A stretch of DNA of 64,000 nt from Cycas panzhihuaensis. Taxonomy: Eukaryota; Cycadophyta. The first letter of the stretch is position 1, and each line of letters starts with the position of its first letter. Below, piece by piece: positions 60,232 to 64,000 of the stretch. The notes under the pieces were generated by a model. The model was not told the origin of the DNA and searched no databases. It saw nothing but the letters and a program-made list of their open reading frames with translations. The position numbers were made by a program, and so were the translations under genes. The stretch is from NCBI GenBank assembly GCA_023213395.1, contig CM041465.1, forward strand, positions 172,057,741 through 172,121,740. The letters run 5' to 3'.

Positions 60232-60779
60232 TGTGCATTCTAGATAGCCCCTCTCTTTTGGGACCTCTCAATTGACTTAATCCCTTAGAAATGAGCGCAG
60301 AAACGTGAGTATTAGCTGACCTGTAAGCCTGTCTTCTAGACGACTTCATTCATGGTTCACTTCCAGTGAACTGTCCTAGTTTTAGCCAACTTTAAGCTAG
60401 ATAATAATTGACCATTATATACAGGGATCAAAGCCCCCATTCTAATATCATTTTTCATTAGATCTCTTCTATATTTTTGACTTTAGGGCTGCAATTAACT
60501 CAGCTTTTTGGTTTGAGATATTTAAAAGATTCCTGCTTCGAAGCGCCAAGCATTCAATAAGGACATTATGTTATATATTTTTGCACTTTCTAGTATTATC
60601 TTTGGGCAATATATTTACCTTTTATTTGTACTATTTCCATTGCCTTGCTTCGGTGTTTATGGTGTATTTTTAATATTCATTTTTATTTGAGATTGATAAG
60701 ATCTGTTTGAGCATATATTAGATCAATATCTGCGAATCTCTAATGTTATTTCTAAAATAAGATAAAAGCTTCCACTACA
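60232..60779 (+). repeat. Gypsy-C 3' LTR (548 bp)
   Basis: Aligns with 55006-55547; TATA-like ATTATATACAGG near 60414. The divergence between the LTRs, about one base in eight by eye, indicates an old insertion. Confidence 0.92.
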
Positions 60780-60860
60780 CATGCATCTTTGTCCATATGA
60801 TTAACACTCTTATACATCCATCTGCATAGGACTACATACATTCATGTGCATGCGAGTAAT
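60780..60860. repeat. Degenerate minisatellite, right part
   Basis: CATGCATCTTTGTCCATATG and CATACATTCATGTGCATGCG continue the phrase seen at 54780-55005. Confidence 0.6.
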
Positions 60861-61740
60861 TAAGTTTATATGCCATGGTTTCGGTTTTAAGTTTCTGAGT
60901 TGGTGTTAGGGTTTTATTTCATGCCAACAACATTCAAATGCATCATAATAGAATATAATGAATCATCTAGCAAATAAAACATGGCTAAATAAATTCTCAT
61001 AATCATTTTCATATGAAAATTATCATAAATTGAACAATAATTGAAACATCTTTTCATAGCTCATAACCAATTTATGCATAACATTTTTATGATCCATTCC
61101 CAAATGTTGAAAGTAAGTAGTAGTTCACTTATTATTGTAAAACATAAGAAGGGGATTGATTTATGGTTCAACCTTAAATGCTATAAATTTACCATAATAC
61201 ATTTTAATATTTGTGATGATCAGTAATCATTTTATTCACAAGTATGGAATTGGACAAAGAATATATTTTTCCATTTCAATCCTTGAGTACCATTTCTTTC
61301 ATTTTATGTGTACTTATAAAATTGCCTTTTAGTTAGGATTTTACCCAAAAATCGAAACTCTCAACCATGAAATGAAGTACATATTTAAATTTAGGTATTT
61401 TTACATTTACTTTATGTACCTCACTAATTATTTTCCTATTTTTATTTCCTCTACAAAAATTGCAACAAAATTGATCAAGTGGAGCCCATAACCACTCAGT
61501 ACAAAGGGCCATATAGATTTGTGTTCAAGTCCATATTGTCATTATAGTGATAAACTTGGCTATTTTAAGAAAATATACGTAGTTAGTGGGTAGTATGGAC
61601 TAATTGTCACCCTATGGCCAAAACACAATTTATACAATCTTATAAGGCCCATAAAGACCTATTGTAAATTTGCATAGATTTGTACACAACAATGAAATCA
61701 TGACAGGTTTATACAAACCCTAGTTGAGCCGTTGGTATTG
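60861..61740. other. AT-rich stretch without features
   Basis: No coding frame, repeat or RNA seen. Confidence 0.5.
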
Positions 61741-64000
61741 CTATCACCATGTTCAAATTTTTCCATGGCCATGCTGTTTCCCGGCTTCCGGGAATGGATA
61801 CGGAATCACCAACTCAGGTAAGTGCAGGTATGTTTCTCGCATTGTCATCGCTTTCATTTGATGAGTGTTTGCTTGCATGTCTGCATGTGTGTGTGGCTTT
61901 GTGGGCGACTTTGTCGTCGTCCACACTTATTTTAGCCTATGACGACTATAGTAGGGGCGCACTCCCAACGAGCGTGGCACCCTGGTGGCCACTTAACTTC
62001 CCGCATCGGCTCTTCTCACCTTAAGATCCGCTAGGTTTGCGCCACCTCCGCCCGTGTGATGACCCGTCGTCGTTTGGTCAACTTGCCACCTTGGTCGAGC
62101 CCTATTTTTGCTCCTTTGGACCCGTTTGTCGGCTTGTTTGCCCCCGGGTAGGTGTTGTAGCCCCCCATTGGCATTTTTTGTCATCTGCCCTAGGCTGGCC
62201 GGGCTGTTGTTTCGCCTGGGTTCATCTGCGAATTTTCGCATCACGGAATATTCACTTGCATCGGAATATTCGCGATGCCATGAGATTTGAGCGGTTTCAT
62301 AATTTGTTTTTTTAAATCTGCCGTGGCAATTTTGCATTTATTGTGAAATTGCCATGTGGCTCGCAACTTAACTCTCTTCCAGCCGCGCCCTAATCGCTCG
62401 CTTTAGGGTTTGGTCTAAGTACTTAAGCCATTTTTGACTCATTTTTGGGGATTCTTTTGCTCACTTTTGGATTTGCTCTCAAGGAAACAACATTCTCTAC
62501 CGCTTCTTCCTGCTGCTTTCATTCTTGGACCTGCGTCCCTCCACCAGCGCTCTGCTCTCCTTTGGTGTGGCTTGGACATTCTCCCAGCCCCTCATGCACC
62601 TTGGAGAGGGCCCCTTGGAGTGGCTCCAGTAGATCTTTGCCCAGGCAGGCCACAAGTGCTTCAAGTGCAGGAGTTTCCCTTCCAACCTCCTTAGCAGGGT
62701 CTCAAACCTGCTCTACTTCAGATCTGGGCTGATTTCCCAGCCCCTCTTTGCTGCTTTTTGGCCGAGGCAAGTCCCTTGCCTCCCTCACTCAGGTACTTCT
62801 GGTTTTGCATGGTTTTTCTTGTGATATTCATGCTCTATTTTGCTTGCTCCTTGCTTACTTATGTGAGTTTAGTTCTTTCCCTTTTAGTGGGCTGTCTTGC
62901 CACTGTTTTGAGCCTCTTGCCTGCATTTGTTGTTCAAGGCAGCAGCGTTGAGGGTTGGCATAGGCTTTGGATAGGAGCTGGGTGGATTCCGTACCACCTT
63001 CCACGCTCCCTAAGCGGCTCTAAGCCCTCCAAAGCCTCCCTCTCGCTCCGTGTTGCCCTTGGCATGCAAGCTAGGGTCTGTAGGCCCTCTTTTGGCCGCC
63101 CAAACTAGCGCTGTCACAAGTTGCAACGCTGATTTGGGGACCTTTGTCCAGGTTTGGGTAGCACTCATAACTCCCAACCGCTAGTTTTTGCCTAACTTTC
63201 TTCCCGACTGCCCGGCTTGCTCCTCATAGCACCCCGGTCTACCGTAGGTTTTCCTTGGCACCTCTTTGCCTCTTGGTTGCCGTTTCCAGCCCTTGCTCTC
63301 CGCCTTGCCCTCGCTGCCTCGTGGCTCTTGAGGGGTGGTTAGGGCATCATTTGCGGGAGGTGGGCCACTCTGAGGCTCACCGGTCATTCACTTTCACTTG
63401 GGTCGCTCTCTTTTATGTACTTTCCTTGTTGGATTGATACTAACGCATGAGTATTTAGATTCACATTTACATTGTTTGGACATATATCGTTAGAATCTTG
63501 TATTGCATGTTGGTATCCTTCCTCCGGGAAGGGAGAGTTTGCCTTGCTTGCAAGTATTTGGGGAATGTGGAGGATATCGTCCGTTAGTCCCGTTGCCGGT
63601 AAGCTCCCTTGTATCCATTGTGCTTTCGCGCTCTCTTTTATTTATTAGCTTTCGTTTCCTTCCTTCCTTTGGCATCGCATTTGATTTTCCGGGGAAGGTA
63701 AGGAAGCCCCCTTTTATCCGCCGTAACGTCTCGCATTCAACGCGCTGGGTGGAGTAGCTTGGTGCCCTTCGAGGAGGTCTTCATCGCGCACACCCTCGGT
63801 CCAAGTGCACATTCTACTCTTGCATCGCTACCGCTCTTATTTTCCTTTTTGATTTCTCTTTAGTAATTAGCACACTGAAGAGTAAAAGGTAAAAGTTAGT
63901 CTTGTGATTGGTTACGTTTTGTTGTTTCGTTACATGCATTCTTGCTATCCATAGGGAAGGTTATAGGAACTCCTCTCCTCCACCCTTCCTCTTCTCCTCT
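61741..64000. other. GC-rich block, possibly an LTR/leader or a promoter region
   Basis: Base composition jumps near 61741 and stays high to the window end. Frames of up to about 115 codons occur on both strands and overlap, as GC-rich DNA gives by chance; none shows a recognisable domain. Telo-box-type motifs occur (AAACCCTAG near 61717, CTTTAGGGTTTGG near 62402), with TACTTAAG as a weak TATA-like site about 20 bases beyond the second. CT-rich runs follow, as in plant 5' leaders and in some long retrotransposon LTRs. I cannot decide between these. Confidence 0.4.
62227..62278. repeat. Cluster of palindromes
   Basis: TGCGAATTTTCGCA (62227-62240) is a perfect 6-bp stem with a 2-base loop. Next, GCATCACGGAATATTC (62238-62253) and GAATATTCGCGATGC (62264-62278) form an imperfect inverted repeat with a 10-bp spacer. 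Confidence 0.7.

Larger units (their letters stand above)
55006..60779 (+). mobile_element. Gypsy-C: chromovirus (Ty3/Gypsy with chromodomain)
   Basis: A 5.8-kb plus-strand element with LTRs 55006-55547 and 60232-60779. A degraded initiator tRNA-Met-like primer site (TGGTATTAAAGC, 55550-55561) follows the 5' LTR and a polypurine tract (AAGGGAGGGGGACT, 60218-60231) precedes the 3' LTR. Order is Gag with zinc knuckle, protease, reverse transcriptase, RNase H, integrase, chromodomain. That order and size fit plant chromoviruses. The five bases flanking the LTRs (ATTGT and CATGC) do not match. Many stop codons inactivate it. Confidence 0.93.

Noticed and set aside
62037-63108. Several overlapping frames of 60-116 codons on both strands
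   Set aside because: Expected by chance in GC-rich DNA; no motif, no consistent frame and no splice-joined continuation could be supported.

Overview
The window is repeat-dense nuclear DNA from a plant with a large genome. It holds nested, mostly decayed LTR retrotransposons and no recognisable host protein gene. Evidence for a plant is tRNA-iMet-type primer sites, a plant-type Copia Gag and Pol, a chromodomain Ty3/Gypsy element and strong AT richness up to about 61.7 kb. Old, slowly eroding elements would suit a gymnosperm-like genome, but the sequence does not fix the species. I saw no tRNA, rRNA, CRISPR, origin or operon. Identities and ages quoted here are by-eye estimates.

Layout. (1) 1-5413: a plus-strand Copia-type element (Copia-A) cut by the window start, with a Gag-like ORF but no visible Pol. 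The 3' ends of its LTRs carry extra copies of the primer-binding motif. (2) 5414-7939: gene-poor, with one weak Copia LTR/primer-site remnant. (3) 7940-12366: the 3' end of an old minus-strand Gypsy element (Gypsy-B). It comprises the integrase C-terminus, a hairpin-rich minisatellite and a tandemly duplicated unknown coding region on the same strand. (4) 12372-22746: a second minus-strand Gypsy element (Gypsy-A) inserted into the Gypsy-B integrase, with TAAAA on both sides and a minisatellite of about 29 bp inside each LTR. (5) 22747-34690: the rest of Gypsy-B, interrupted at 23237-30842 by a structurally complete but inactivated minus-strand Copia element (Copia-B) with equal 312-bp LTRs and a CAAGG target duplication. 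(6) 34691-37289: non-coding, perhaps Gypsy-B leader or LTR, with a 68-bp tandem repeat and a large simple-sequence array. (7) 37290-54536: a second copy, a few percent diverged, of everything from 19798 to 37289, in direct tandem. (8) 54537-60860: a degenerate minisatellite split by a plus-strand chromovirus (55006-60779) with 0.54-kb LTRs, full domain order and many stops. (9) 60861-61740: AT-rich, nothing seen. (10) 61741-64000: an abrupt change to GC-rich sequence with telo-box motifs and palindromes, possibly an LTR/leader of another element or a gene promoter region.

Relative history from structure: Gypsy-B came first, then Gypsy-A and Copia-B inserted into it. The 17.5-kb segment was then duplicated by a junction with almost no homology, and both copies drifted. 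The position of the chromovirus does not order it against these events.
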